A stretch of DNA of 8,394 nucleotides from Alphaproteobacteria bacterium (GTDB lineage: Bacteria; Pseudomonadota; Alphaproteobacteria; Rhizobiales; Xanthobacteraceae), in contig VAZH01000190.1 of NCBI GenBank assembly GCA_005884465.1, forward strand, positions 1 to 8,394, in the 5' to 3' direction. The translations under genes and the position numbers were made by a program. The notes beneath the pieces were generated by a model, which was not told the DNA's origin, ran no database searches, and saw only the letters and a list, made by a program, of their open reading frames with translations. Position 1 is the first letter of the stretch, and each line of letters starts with the position of its first letter. Shown here one piece after another: positions 1 through 6,814 of this stretch.

Positions 1-617
1 TGCGCCTCCAGCGAGGCAAAGCTCCATAGTTCCAGATCGTAGATCCGGTTGTAGTCCGATACGCCTAGGGGAATGCCACGCTCGCGATAACGTCCGACCG
101 CGGCGCCGCTTCGCTCCGTCAGCGGCCCGTTGTGCTTGACGATACCCTCCAGCGATTCCCAGGTCAGGTTGAGTCCGTCGAATTCGGGATAGCGATGTTC
201 CAGCGCTGTGACGACGCGCAAGCTCTGCGCGTTATGGTCGAATCCGCCATAGGCTTTGAGACACCCATCCAGCGCACGCTCGCCGGCGTGGCCGAACGGC
301 GGATGGCCGAGGTCGTGGGCCAGCGCCAGCGTTTCCGTGAGGTCCTCGTCGAGGCCGAGCTGCCGGGCCAGCGCGCGGGCGATCTGCGCCACTTCCAGCG
401 AGTGGGTCAGGCGGGTGCGGTAATGATCGCCTTCGTGGAACACGAAGACCTGGGTTTTGTGCTTCAGGCGCCGAAAGGCGGTGGAATGAATGACCCGGTC
501 GCAGTCGCGCCGGAACGGGCTGCGGGTCTTGCTCGGCCGCTCGGCAAACAGCCGGCCGCGGCTGCGATCGGGGTCGCAGGCATAGACGGAGCGAGGAGCA
601 GCCATTCCGACCGACAC
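1..617 (-). CDS. dgt: Deoxyguanosinetriphosphate triphosphohydrolase-like protein (partial, C-terminus off left edge)
   Basis: This is an HD-domain dNTP triphosphohydrolase, which cleaves dNTPs to deoxynucleoside plus triphosphate and so helps control the cytosolic nucleotide pool. Reading the complement from 617 gives about 205 residues with no stop before the window edge. The family's metal-site motifs are visible: [10 protein letters not shown] (about residues 67-76, supplying the first His) and [14 protein letters not shown] (about 100-113, supplying the His-Asp pair). The conserved [20 protein letters not shown] stretch lies at about 32-51. I chose the GTG at 617 because GGGAG lies 10 nt upstream and the start MSVGMAAPR fits rhizobial homologues as I remember them. 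The in-frame ATG at 605 has no comparable ribosome site. The gene is divergent from erpA. The distal third, including the final metal-ligand Asp, is outside the window. The family call is firm; the exact nucleotide specificity is not known. Confidence 0.93.
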   Translation of the reverse strand, partial: MSVGMAAPRSVYACDPDRSRGRLFAERPSKTRSPFRRDCDRVIHSTAFRRLKHKTQVFVFHEGDHYRTRLTHSLEVAQIARALARQLGLDEDLTETLALAHDLGHPPFGHAGERALDGCLKAYGGFDHNAQSLRVVTALEHRYPEFDGLNLTWESLEGIVKHNGPLTERSGAAVGRYRERGIPLGVSDYNRIYDLELWSFASLEA

Positions 618-627
618 GGTGTATTAA

Positions 628-632
628 CTCCC
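628..632 (-). promoter_or_regulatory. Ribosome binding site that decides the dgt start
   Basis: On the minus strand this reads GGGAG, 10 nt before the GTG at 617-615. It is 22 nt from the in-frame ATG at 605, too far to serve it, so it favours the GTG start. Confidence 0.5.
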
Positions 633-682
633 TATCCAATTGATTCCGGCACCCCGCGCACTTAACTATGCTTGAGCGCCGG

Positions 683-702
683 ATACCAAATAATTCGGGT
701 AT
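683..702. promoter_or_regulatory. Short inverted repeat in the dgt-erpA divergent region
   Basis: The arms ATACC (683-687) and GGTAT (698-702) flank a 10-nt AT-rich centre, 24 nt before the erpA ATG and just before its ribosome site. The position would suit an operator over the erpA promoter. ATA...TAT ends with an AT-rich core are also seen in Fe-S and iron regulator sites, but this does not match a full IscR or RirA consensus. No convincing -35/-10 pair is visible for either gene in the 108-nt gap. A chance repeat is quite possible. Confidence 0.25.
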
Positions 703-725
703 ATATCGGCTATCGGAGCCAGGTC

Positions 726-1058
726 ATGACAGCAGCGAGCGTGGCAATCAGCGAGCGGGCGGCCCGCCGTATCGGGGAGATCCTCAAGACCGAGGGCGAG
801 GGCGCGATGCTGCGCATCAGCGTCGAGGGCGGCGGCTGCTCCGGCTTTCAATACAAGTTCGACATCGAGCGCGCGCAGGCCGAGGATGACCTGGTGATTG
901 AGCGCGACAATGCGGTGGTGCTGGTCGATCCCGCCTCGGTGCCGTTTCTGGCGGGGTCCGAGGTCGATTTCGTCGACGACCTGATCGGCGCGTCGTTCCG
1001 CGTGGTCAACCCCAATGCCACCGCGTCCTGCGGCTGCGGCACCAGCTTTTCGATCTGA
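726..1058 (+). CDS. erpA: Iron-sulfur cluster insertion protein ErpA (A-type carrier)
   Basis: This is an A-type Fe-S carrier (HesB/IscA/SufA/ErpA family, 110 aa). It receives a cluster from the assembly scaffold and passes it to apo-proteins in the cytosol. The three cluster-binding cysteines are present: Cys38 in GGGCSGF, and Cys102 and Cys104 in the C-terminal CGCGTSFSI. The C-terminal SFSI ending resembles ErpA more than IscA, which commonly ends in SFHV. The length is normal. The open frame extends back to 672, but the start is placed at 726 because GGAG (715-718) lies 7 nt upstream and MTAASVAISERAA is where homologues begin. It is divergent from dgt. No clear terminator follows it before the toxin-antitoxin relic. 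The family is certain; the choice of ErpA over a generic IscA is likely. Confidence 0.93.
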   Translation: MTAASVAISERAARRIGEILKTEGEGAMLRISVEGGGCSGFQYKFDIERAQAEDDLVIERDNAVVLVDPASVPFLAGSEVDFVDDLIGASFRVVNPNATASCGCGTSFSI

Positions 1059-1084
1059 CATCATAAACTTCTTCGGCCGATACC

Positions 1085-1126
1085 TTGACGGTGACCCGTA
1101 GGGCGCACATCAACTCACAATCGGGG
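1085..1126 (+). promoter_or_regulatory. Candidate promoter and ribosome site of the toxin-antitoxin relic
   Basis: A good -35 hexamer, TTGACG (1085-1090), is followed 17 nt later by a poor -10 (CATCAA, 1108-1113). GGGG (1123-1126) lies 6 nt before the ATG at 1133. The -35 and the ribosome site are reasonable and the -10 is weak, so this may be a decayed promoter. Confidence 0.25.
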
Positions 1127-1132
1127 TGAGGG

Positions 1133-1362
1133 ATGATCGTCAGTTTCCGCGACGATTGGCTACGCGCCTTCTTCGTGGATGACGTCCGGTCACGCAACAT
1201 CCCTTCTGACTTGGAAAGCCGGTTGTTTCGCAAGCTCCAAATGATCGACGACGCGACGACCGATCAGGATTTGCGCGTGCCGCCGAGCAATCATTTCGAG
1301 AAGTTGCGCGGCAAGCTAGCCGATTTTCATTGATCCGCGTCAACAAGCTATGGCAGCTCATC
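1133..1362 (+). pseudogene. Broken HigB/RelE-type toxin (frameshifted and truncated)
   Basis: The open frame encodes 66 aa starting MIVSFRDDWLRAFF and resembles the N-terminal two thirds of HigB-type 'plasmid maintenance killer' toxins. These are RelE-superfamily mRNA endonucleases of about 90-95 aa, whose usual pattern is MI-SF----L--FF ... LR--LD-A----DL--PP-----L-G. The frame stops at a TGA at 1331-1333, directly after GKLADFH. Shifting by one base there recovers IRVNKLWQLIL, which matches the family's next segment (IRVN--WRL-F), so about one base has been lost near 1331. Soon after, around 1360, toxin similarity ends and antitoxin similarity begins. The C-terminal strand with the usual catalytic and basic residues is therefore missing. 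It is expected to be inactive. The family call comes from motif recall. Confidence 0.75.
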
Positions 1363-1520
1363 TTACCGCGCCGACTGCGCTCATCCTTGCCCGTGTATTC
1401 GGTAACAGCCCCGACTTCTGGCTGAACGTGCAGCGACGCAGCGATTTGTGGGCGGCGATGCACTCGCCGCGCGAGCGCGAGCGCATCAAACGCGCCCGCC
1501 CGATAGGAGCGGCTGCATGA
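1350..1520 (+). pseudogene. C-terminal remnant of a HigA-family antitoxin
   Basis: A 56-aa frame starts at the ATG at 1350. From about residue 6 it reads like the end of HigA-family antitoxins: LTAPTALILARVFGNSPDFW matches the family's T-DTALRLAR-FG--PEFWLNLQ segment, followed by LNVQRRSDLWAAMHSPRER and a basic tail. Full HigA proteins are about 95-100 aa and carry the XRE helix-turn-helix in the missing N-terminal half. The remnant therefore keeps the end of the DNA-binding domain and the tail, but not the recognition region. The ATG at 1350 lies in sequence that belongs to the toxin in another frame, so it is a fortuitous start and translation is doubtful. It ends 11 nt before the convergent amidohydrolase stop. 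Confidence 0.75.
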
Positions 1521-1531
1521 GCCCTCGCCGC

Positions 1532-2395
1532 CTACCGTTTATCCGCGAATAACGCCCGCGCATTGCCGTGAGCGATTTGTGCGGCCACTTTCGGCGGCAA
1601 TTGCGCCAGCCATGCGCGGTAACCAGCCATGATGTCGCCATAGGCCGCCCAACGTTCGGGGACCCAGGTGTCCGAGCCGAGCAGGAATCTGTCAGGATAG
1701 CGTTCGAACAGGCCCCGCCACTCAGGCGTCAGCTTCCCCGCTCCGTCGGTAATGCCGCCGCGGTAGGACAGTTCTCCCCACAGAGCAGGATATTTGGCCA
1801 GCATCGCCGAAACGCGTTCGGTGGGCAGGCCGAAGCCGGTATGCGCCCAGATGATCCGGGCGCGCGGATTATGCCGCATCAGGATTTCAACAGCCTCCTC
1901 ATCCGCATGGGCATGCAGATAAAGATTGTTGGCGACCGCGAAGTCGACGGTCTTCTTCACCCACTCGTTTTCCGCCGACTTTCCCGACAGATGAAATTCG
2001 CCGATGCCGCGATAATAACCGCGTTTGAATTCGTCCTGCACCAGATCAAAGATGACGGGATCGCTGAACCAGCTGCCGATGTCCGCGCGGACACGGTATG
2101 GCCGGATAAACGGCACGACCTGCAGACCATCCGCCTTCGCATCGACAAGCGCATGGGTGCCGGTGTTGGGGCGGCTGGTCGCGAGAATGCCGGTCACGCG
2201 ATGCTTCCTGAGCAGCGCCAGCACCTCGTCGAGCCGGTAGTATGGTTGCGGCTCCCAATTGTAATGCAGATGCGCGTCGAAGATTTCGATGGGCTCGGCC
2301 GCGAGGATGCGATCATCCGCCGCGGCGAGCACCGCGACGGCGATCACGATTGTGATACGAGCCGCAGCAAACCGCATCGCCCCTGCCGCCGTCAT
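1532..2395 (-). CDS. Exported amidohydrolase-family (TIM-barrel metal-dependent hydrolase) protein
   Basis: This is a 287-aa metal-dependent hydrolase of the amidohydrolase superfamily (Amidohydro_2-like), substrate unknown. A hydrophobic N-terminal segment (about residues 8-27), ending in small residues before AEPIEIFD, looks like a Sec signal peptide and implies a periplasmic location. Candidate metal ligands appear in barrel order: DAHLHY (His42, His44), GIGEFH (about 131-135), HAHADE (His161, His163), WAHTG (His185) and GSDTW (Asp242). A closing GNARALF motif lies at 278-284. The ATG at 2395 shares its A with the pump gene's TGA (TGATG), so translation is probably coupled to the pump. GTG 2398 and ATG 2377 are in-frame alternatives; ATG 2377 would give a neater signal peptide. 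It is the last gene of the efflux operon, an unusual partner that may act on an exported compound (inference). Confidence 0.85.
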   Translation of the reverse strand: MTAAGAMRFAAARITIVIAVAVLAAADDRILAAEPIEIFDAHLHYNWEPQPYYRLDEVLALLRKHRVTGILATSRPNTGTHALVDAKADGLQVVPFIRPYRVRADIGSWFSDPVIFDLVQDEFKRGYYRGIGEFHLSGKSAENEWVKKTVDFAVANNLYLHAHADEEAVEILMRHNPRARIIWAHTGFGLPTERVSAMLAKYPALWGELSYRGGITDGAGKLTPEWRGLFERYPDRFLLGSDTWVPERWAAYGDIMAGYRAWLAQLPPKVAAQIAHGNARALFADKR

Positions 2396-5300
2396 CACTC
2401 TGCCGCGACGACTTGCGGCCGTTCGGCGTCCTCGGCCTCGCCTGCTTGCGGTTCGAGACGGCGCTTCAGGCGGCGATCGATCCGGTCGAGATAGATATAG
2501 ATCACCGGCGTGATGAACAGCGTCAGGAGCTGCGACACGCAGAGGCCGCCGACCACGGCGATGCCAAGCGGCTGACGCAGCTCCGCGCCGGAGCCGGCGC
2601 CGATCGCAATCGGCAGCGTGCCGAAAATCGCGGCGAAGGTCGTCATCATGATGGGGCGGAAGCGCAGCAGCGCCGCCTCGCGAATGGCGTGCTCGGCGCT
2701 CAAGCCGACGCGGCGGCGCTCCAGCGCAAAATCCACCATCATGATGGCGTTCTTCTTGACGATGCCGACCAGCATCACGATGCCGATCATGGCGATCACG
2801 GACAGTTCCATGTTGAACAGCATCAGCGTGAGGATGGCGCCGATGCCCGCCGAGGGCAGGCCGGAAATGATGGTGATCGGGTGAATGAAGCTCTCGTAGA
2901 GAATGCCGAGGATCACGAACGCCGCAAAGACAGCGGCCAGGATCAGCACGCCCTGCCCGCGCAAGGAATCCTGGAACACCTGCGCCGTGCCGGAGAAGCC
3001 GGTGGCGATGGTGGCCGGCAGATTCGAGGTTTGCTCGATCGCGGTGATCTGGTCCACCGCGTAGCCAAGCGAATAATTCGGCGCGAGGTTGAAGGAGATC
3101 GTCACCGCGGGCTGCTGCCCCTGATGATTGATCTGCAGCGGGCCGACGGTCGGTACAAGTTTCGCAACCGCGTCGAGCGGGATGGTCTGGTTGTTCGCGG
3201 TCTTCAAATAGAGCTTGGACAGATCGGACGGGTCGACGCGGAACTCGGGCTGTGCCTCGAGGATGATCTGATAGTCGTTGGATGGCATATAGATGGTGCC
3301 GACCTGACGTCCGCCATAGGCGTTATAAAGCTGGTTGCGGACCTGGTCGACGGTGACGCCGTAGACCGCGGCCTTCTCGCGATCGATATCGACGGTCATC
3401 TGCGGGTTCTTGATATAGAGGTCGGTGGTAACGTCGAGCAGCCCGGTTATCTTTGCAATCCTGTCGCGCATTTCCGGCGCAACACGATAAAGCGATTCAG
3501 TGTCGCCGCTCTGCAGAACGTATTGATACTGGCTCTTGGAGATTCGCCCGCCGACGCTCAGGTTCTGAATGCTCTGGAAGAAGGCCTGCATGCCGGGAAT
3601 CTGGGTGGCTTTCTGCCGCAAGCGTCCGATCACGGCGGCAGCGCCGTCACGTTGTTTCTGGGGCTTCAGCGCGATAAACAGCCGGCCGTAATTCGCGGTA
3701 GGATTCGGGCCGCCGGAACCGACCGTGCTGTTGATGTAGTCGATCGCAGGATCCGATTTCAGCACGTCGACCAGCGCCTGCTGTCGCACCTTCATGGCCT
3801 CGAAGGAGGTATCGGTCGCGGCTTCCGTGACGCCAATGAGGAAACCGGTATCTTCCTGCGGAAAGAAGCCCTTCGGTACGATCATGTAGAGATAAAGGGT
3901 GCCGCCGAGCGTCGCCAGCGTCACCAGCAGCATGACGGCTTTTTTCGCCAGCACCCAGTCGAGCGCCCATTCATAGGCGCGGAGCCAGGAATCGAACACC
4001 CGTTCAAAGACGCGAAGCACGACGTTCGGCTTCCTCGTTGCATCGTGCGCCTTCAGCACCCGCGCGCACAGCATCGGCGTCAGCGTCAATGACACAAATC
4101 CGGAAACGATGATCGCGACCGAAACCGTCACCGCGAACTCACGGAACACGCGGCCGACGATGCCGCCCATCAGCAGCACCGGAATGAACACGGCGATCAG
4201 CGAGAATGTGATGGAAATGATGGTGAAGCCGATTTCCCGCGCGCCCTTCAGCGCCGCCTCGTAAGGCCGCATGCCGTGTTCGATATGGCGGATGATGTTT
4301 TCCAGCATCACGATGGCATCGTCGACGACGAAGCCGACCGATAGCGTGAGCGCCAATAGGGTCATGTTATTGATCGAGTAATCCAGCGCGTACATGGCGG
4401 CGCAAGTGCCGAACAACGAGATCGGAACGGCAAGCGCGGGGATGAATGTCGCGGACGCGGAGCGCAGGAACAGGAAGATGACGAGAATCACCAGCGCAAC
4501 CGCGATCAGCAGCGTTTCCTCGACGTCGCTGACGGCCTGCCGGATCGAAATCGAGCGGTCCATCAAAACGCTGATATCAACCGGCGGCGGTACCTGAGCG
4601 CGCAATGCCGGCAATTTCGCCAGCAAGGAATCGACCACGGCGACGGTGTTGGCATCCGGCTGCTTCTGAATGCCCAGCACGATGGAACGTTCGTCGTTCA
4701 GCCAGCTCGCGATCTTGTCATTTTCCACGCTGTCGTAGATTCGCGCGACTTCGTCGAGTTTGACCGGCGAACCGTTGCGCCACGCCACCACGATCTGATG
4801 GTAGTCGGCCGCCTTGTCCATCTGCCCGGAGGCCTGAAGGGCGACGTCCTGCTTCGGTCCGTTCAGCGTTCCGACCGGGGTCGAGGAGTTGGCGCGCGCG
4901 ACCGCGGCGCGAATGTCTTCGAGCGACAACCCGCGCGCCGCGGCGGCTTGCGGATCGGCCTGGACGCGGATGGCGAATTTTTGCGCGCCGTAGATATTGA
5001 CCTGGGCGACACCTGGAATCTGTGACAACGTTTGCCCGATGGTGATGTCGCCGTACTCGTGGACGGCCGATAAGGGCAGTGTCGCCGAGCGCAGCACCAC
5101 AAACAGCACCGGGAAATCGGCCGGGTTCACTTTTCGGAAGCTCGGCGGGATCGTCATTTCGATCGGCAGCCGGCGCTGCGCGATCGTCAGCGCCGTCTGG
5201 ACGTCAAGTGCGGCGGCATCGATGTTGCGGTTGAGGTCGAACTGGATGGTGATGACGCTTGTGCCCTGCGACGAACTCGACGACATCGACGAGATGCCGG

Positions 5301-5523
5301 CAATGGTTGACAGCTGACGCTCAATGATGCCGGCGACCGACGCCGCCATGGTGTCGGCGCTGGCGCCTGGCAAGGTTGCAGTCACGGCGATGGTGGGGAA
5401 ATCGACCTTGGGCAGCGCGGAAACCGGCAACAGGCGGAAGCCGAACACGCCGAATGCGATGATCGACGCCGTGATAAGCGTCGTCATCACCGGCCGGCGG
5501 ATGCAAAGTTCTGAGAGCGTCAT
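2395..5523 (-). CDS. RND multidrug efflux permease (HAE-1 family, MdtB/MdtC/AcrB-like)
   Basis: This is a full-length 1042-aa inner-membrane proton/drug antiporter of the RND superfamily, which works as a trimer with a periplasmic adaptor and an outer-membrane channel. TM1 is at about residues 12-31. The first large periplasmic domain is at about 40-335, TM2-6 at about 336-490, the second periplasmic domain at about 560-855 and the last TM bundle at about 857-1012. The proton-relay pair in TM4 is intact (GFVVDDAIV, Asp401-Asp402), as is the TM10 Lys (GIVKKNAIM, Lys923/Lys924). That pattern marks drug (HAE-1) rather than heavy-metal pumps. The N-terminal SSMSSSSSQG segment and the LYESFIHP motif (about 875-881) are typical of MdtB/MdtC-like proteins. 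The start lies 3 nt after the adaptor stop. A single pump gene is present, so a homotrimer is expected. The transported substrates cannot be read from sequence. Confidence 0.97.
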   Translation of the reverse strand: MTLSELCIRRPVMTTLITASIIAFGVFGFRLLPVSALPKVDFPTIAVTATLPGASADTMAASVAGIIERQLSTIAGISSMSSSSSQGTSVITIQFDLNRNIDAAALDVQTALTIAQRRLPIEMTIPPSFRKVNPADFPVLFVVLRSATLPLSAVHEYGDITIGQTLSQIPGVAQVNIYGAQKFAIRVQADPQAAAARGLSLEDIRAAVARANSSTPVGTLNGPKQDVALQASGQMDKAADYHQIVVAWRNGSPVKLDEVARIYDSVENDKIASWLNDERSIVLGIQKQPDANTVAVVDSLLAKLPALRAQVPPPVDISVLMDRSISIRQAVSDVEETLLIAVALVILVIFLFLRSASATFIPALAVPISLFGTCAAMYALDYSINNMTLLALTLSVGFVVDDAIVMLENIIRHIEHGMRPYEAALKGAREIGFTIISITFSLIAVFIPVLLMGGIVGRVFREFAVTVSVAIIVSGFVSLTLTPMLCARVLKAHDATRKPNVVLRVFERVFDSWLRAYEWALDWVLAKKAVMLLVTLATLGGTLYLYMIVPKGFFPQEDTGFLIGVTEAATDTSFEAMKVRQQALVDVLKSDPAIDYINSTVGSGGPNPTANYGRLFIALKPQKQRDGAAAVIGRLRQKATQIPGMQAFFQSIQNLSVGGRISKSQYQYVLQSGDTESLYRVAPEMRDRIAKITGLLDVTTDLYIKNPQMTVDIDREKAAVYGVTVDQVRNQLYNAYGGRQVGTIYMPSNDYQIILEAQPEFRVDPSDLSKLYLKTANNQTIPLDAVAKLVPTVGPLQINHQGQQPAVTISFNLAPNYSLGYAVDQITAIEQTSNLPATIATGFSGTAQVFQDSLRGQGVLILAAVFAAFVILGILYESFIHPITIISGLPSAGIGAILTLMLFNMELSVIAMIGIVMLVGIVKKNAIMMVDFALERRRVGLSAEHAIREAALLRFRPIMMTTFAAIFGTLPIAIGAGSGAELRQPLGIAVVGGLCVSQLLTLFITPVIYIYLDRIDRRLKRRLEPQAGEAEDAERPQVVAAE

Positions 5524-5526
5524 CGC

Positions 5527-6657
5527 TCAGGCCCCGGTCTTGCGGGCCCGCGGTTCGACCCGCGATCCGTCCGACAGCAGCAATTGTCCGTCGACAACGA
5601 CATTCTCATCGCCCGACAGCCCTTCAGCGATCACGGATGTACCCTGGAAAGTTCGGTCGACCTTCACCGGCTGGACCTTGGCCACGCCATCCCTGACCAC
5701 GAACACGTAGTTGCCATTCTGGCTGCGCTGCACCGCCACCGTCGGCACCACCACGGAATTCTCCGTGCGGATGATGAGCTTGGTCGCGACCAGGATCCCC
5801 GGCCACAAGGTTTCGCGCTCGTTGTTCATGATGCCGCGCACGGTCACCATGCCAGTGGTCGAATCCACCGAATTCTCGACCATCGCGACCTTGCCCTGCT
5901 CGGATTGCTGATGGCCCGGGATCGTTGCAACCACCCTGGATTCTCCGGCCGCCATGGCCTCGCGGAGATCGACCAGCACGCGCTGCGGAATTGCGAAGGT
6001 CACATAGACAGGCGCCATCTGGTTGATGACGGCGAGCGGCACGGTATCGGCCGGACGGACGAAATTGCCGACTTTGACATTGGCGGCGCTGATCCGTCCG
6101 GAAAATGGCGCATGGATCGTGGTGTAGCTCTTCTGGACCTTCAGGTTGTCCAGCGCGGACTGATCGGCCTTGATGGTGCCGATCAGAATATCGGCCTGGG
6201 TCTTGGCGTTATCGAGGTTGACCTGGGTGGTGGCGCCCTTGCCGATCAGGTCGCTGTAACGCCTGACATCACGCTGCGCGCCCTCGAGCTGCGCCTGGTC
6301 CCTGGCGAGCATGCCTTCGGCCTGCTCGATCTGGGCGTCGATCTGGCGCGCGTCGAGGGTAAACAACAGATCGCCTTGGTTGACCTTGTTGCCATCTTCG
6401 AAGTGCACTGACACGATGGTGGTTTCGACCCGCGATTTCAGCGCCACGCTGGAAATCGGCGTTACCGTTCCGATCGCATCCACATCGACCGGCACCGGCT
6501 TGCGCTCCGCCTTGGCCAGCTCGACCGAAATCACGCGTGCGCGCTGCGGCCCCTGCGCGCTGGCCCCGCCACCCGTCCACCACGAACGCGTCACAAAGGC
6601 GGCCAGCGCAGCGATAGCCAGCGCGCCTGCGAAAAGTATCAAATTACGTTTTCTCAT
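5527..6657 (-). CDS. RND efflux periplasmic adaptor subunit (membrane fusion protein, MdtA/AcrA-like)
   Basis: This 376-aa adaptor bridges the RND pump to an outer-membrane channel. An N-terminal basic patch and hydrophobic segment (about residues 5-21) form an uncleaved anchor or signal. There is no lipobox cysteine, so it is not an AcrA-type lipoprotein. The two halves of the lipoyl domain are visible as VHFEDGNKVNQGDLLFTLD (84-102) and IHAPFSGRISAANVKVG (181-197). Between them lies an alpha-helical hairpin rich in Gln, Ala and Asp (about 104-173). The beta-barrel follows (about 215-295), then the membrane-proximal domain (about 300-370), with VVPTVAVQRSQNGNYVFVV at 303-321. It is first in the operon, and the pump begins 3 nt after its stop. 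No regulator or outer-membrane factor gene lies next to it. The ribosome site upstream of 6657 is weak. Confidence 0.95.
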   Translation of the reverse strand: MRKRNLILFAGALAIAALAAFVTRSWWTGGGASAQGPQRARVISVELAKAERKPVPVDVDAIGTVTPISSVALKSRVETTIVSVHFEDGNKVNQGDLLFTLDARQIDAQIEQAEGMLARDQAQLEGAQRDVRRYSDLIGKGATTQVNLDNAKTQADILIGTIKADQSALDNLKVQKSYTTIHAPFSGRISAANVKVGNFVRPADTVPLAVINQMAPVYVTFAIPQRVLVDLREAMAAGESRVVATIPGHQQSEQGKVAMVENSVDSTTGMVTVRGIMNNERETLWPGILVATKLIIRTENSVVVPTVAVQRSQNGNYVFVVRDGVAKVQPVKVDRTFQGTSVIAEGLSGDENVVVDGQLLLSDGSRVEPRARKTGA

Positions 6658-6713
6658 AACGTTTCACGTCGGCCGGTCCGCGAACACCCCGCGACGGCCC
6701 GGTTTCCTGCCCC

Positions 6714-6741
6714 TTGACGGCGGCTTTTGCGCTTTATTCTA
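6714..6741. promoter_or_regulatory. Candidate promoter region between the efflux operon and xthA
   Basis: On the plus strand TTGACG (6714-6719) and TATTCT (6735-6740) make a possible xthA promoter, but the 15-nt spacing is short. The same AT-rich patch read on the minus strand gives TAGAAT (6741-6736), five of six matches to a -10 box, about 80 nt before the adaptor start. Its -35 (GGCACA at the 17-nt spacing) is poor. The two promoters would overlap. Both are weak by eye and neither is secure. Confidence 0.3.
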
Positions 6742-6750
6742 AAGGGTTAT

Positions 6751-6762
6751 CACAGCCCTGTG
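6751..6762. promoter_or_regulatory. Dyad CACAG-CC-CTGTG in the divergent efflux/xthA region
   Basis: This is a perfect 5-bp inverted repeat with a 2-nt centre, just downstream of the candidate xthA -10 and just upstream of the candidate efflux -10. A further CACAG copy lies at 6776-6780. It is a possible operator for the efflux operon or xthA, but it is short enough to arise by chance. Confidence 0.2.
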
Positions 6763-6814
6763 CCGCATGGTATGCCACAGAAGCGAAAATGTTGGTTACC
6801 GACCGGACCTTTTG

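Noticed and set aside
132..665. 177-codon plus-strand frame opposite dgt
   Set aside because: The minus strand encodes an unmistakable HD-domain dGTPase here; the plus frame is its complement.
666..1064. 132-codon minus-strand frame opposite erpA
   Set aside because: The plus strand carries all three ErpA cysteines and a good ribosome site.
1568..2494. 308-codon plus-strand frame opposite the amidohydrolase
   Set aside because: It is antisense to a gene with clear family motifs and a signal peptide, has low-complexity charged composition, and has no ribosome site or family resemblance.
2413..4092. Long 559-codon open frame on the plus strand, antisense to the pump
   Set aside because: It lies wholly inside the pump gene on the opposite strand. 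Its product is rich in Arg, Asp, Gly, His and Gln with no recognisable domain, as expected from the complement of a high-GC gene.
5584..6411. 275-codon plus-strand frame opposite the adaptor gene
   Set aside because: His-, Asp- and Leu-rich shadow translation of the adaptor's complement with no domain.
6767..6814. In-frame upstream extension of xthA starting at 6767
   Set aside because: The extra residues have no counterpart in exonuclease III, and MRIATWNVNS at 6815 is the canonical start.
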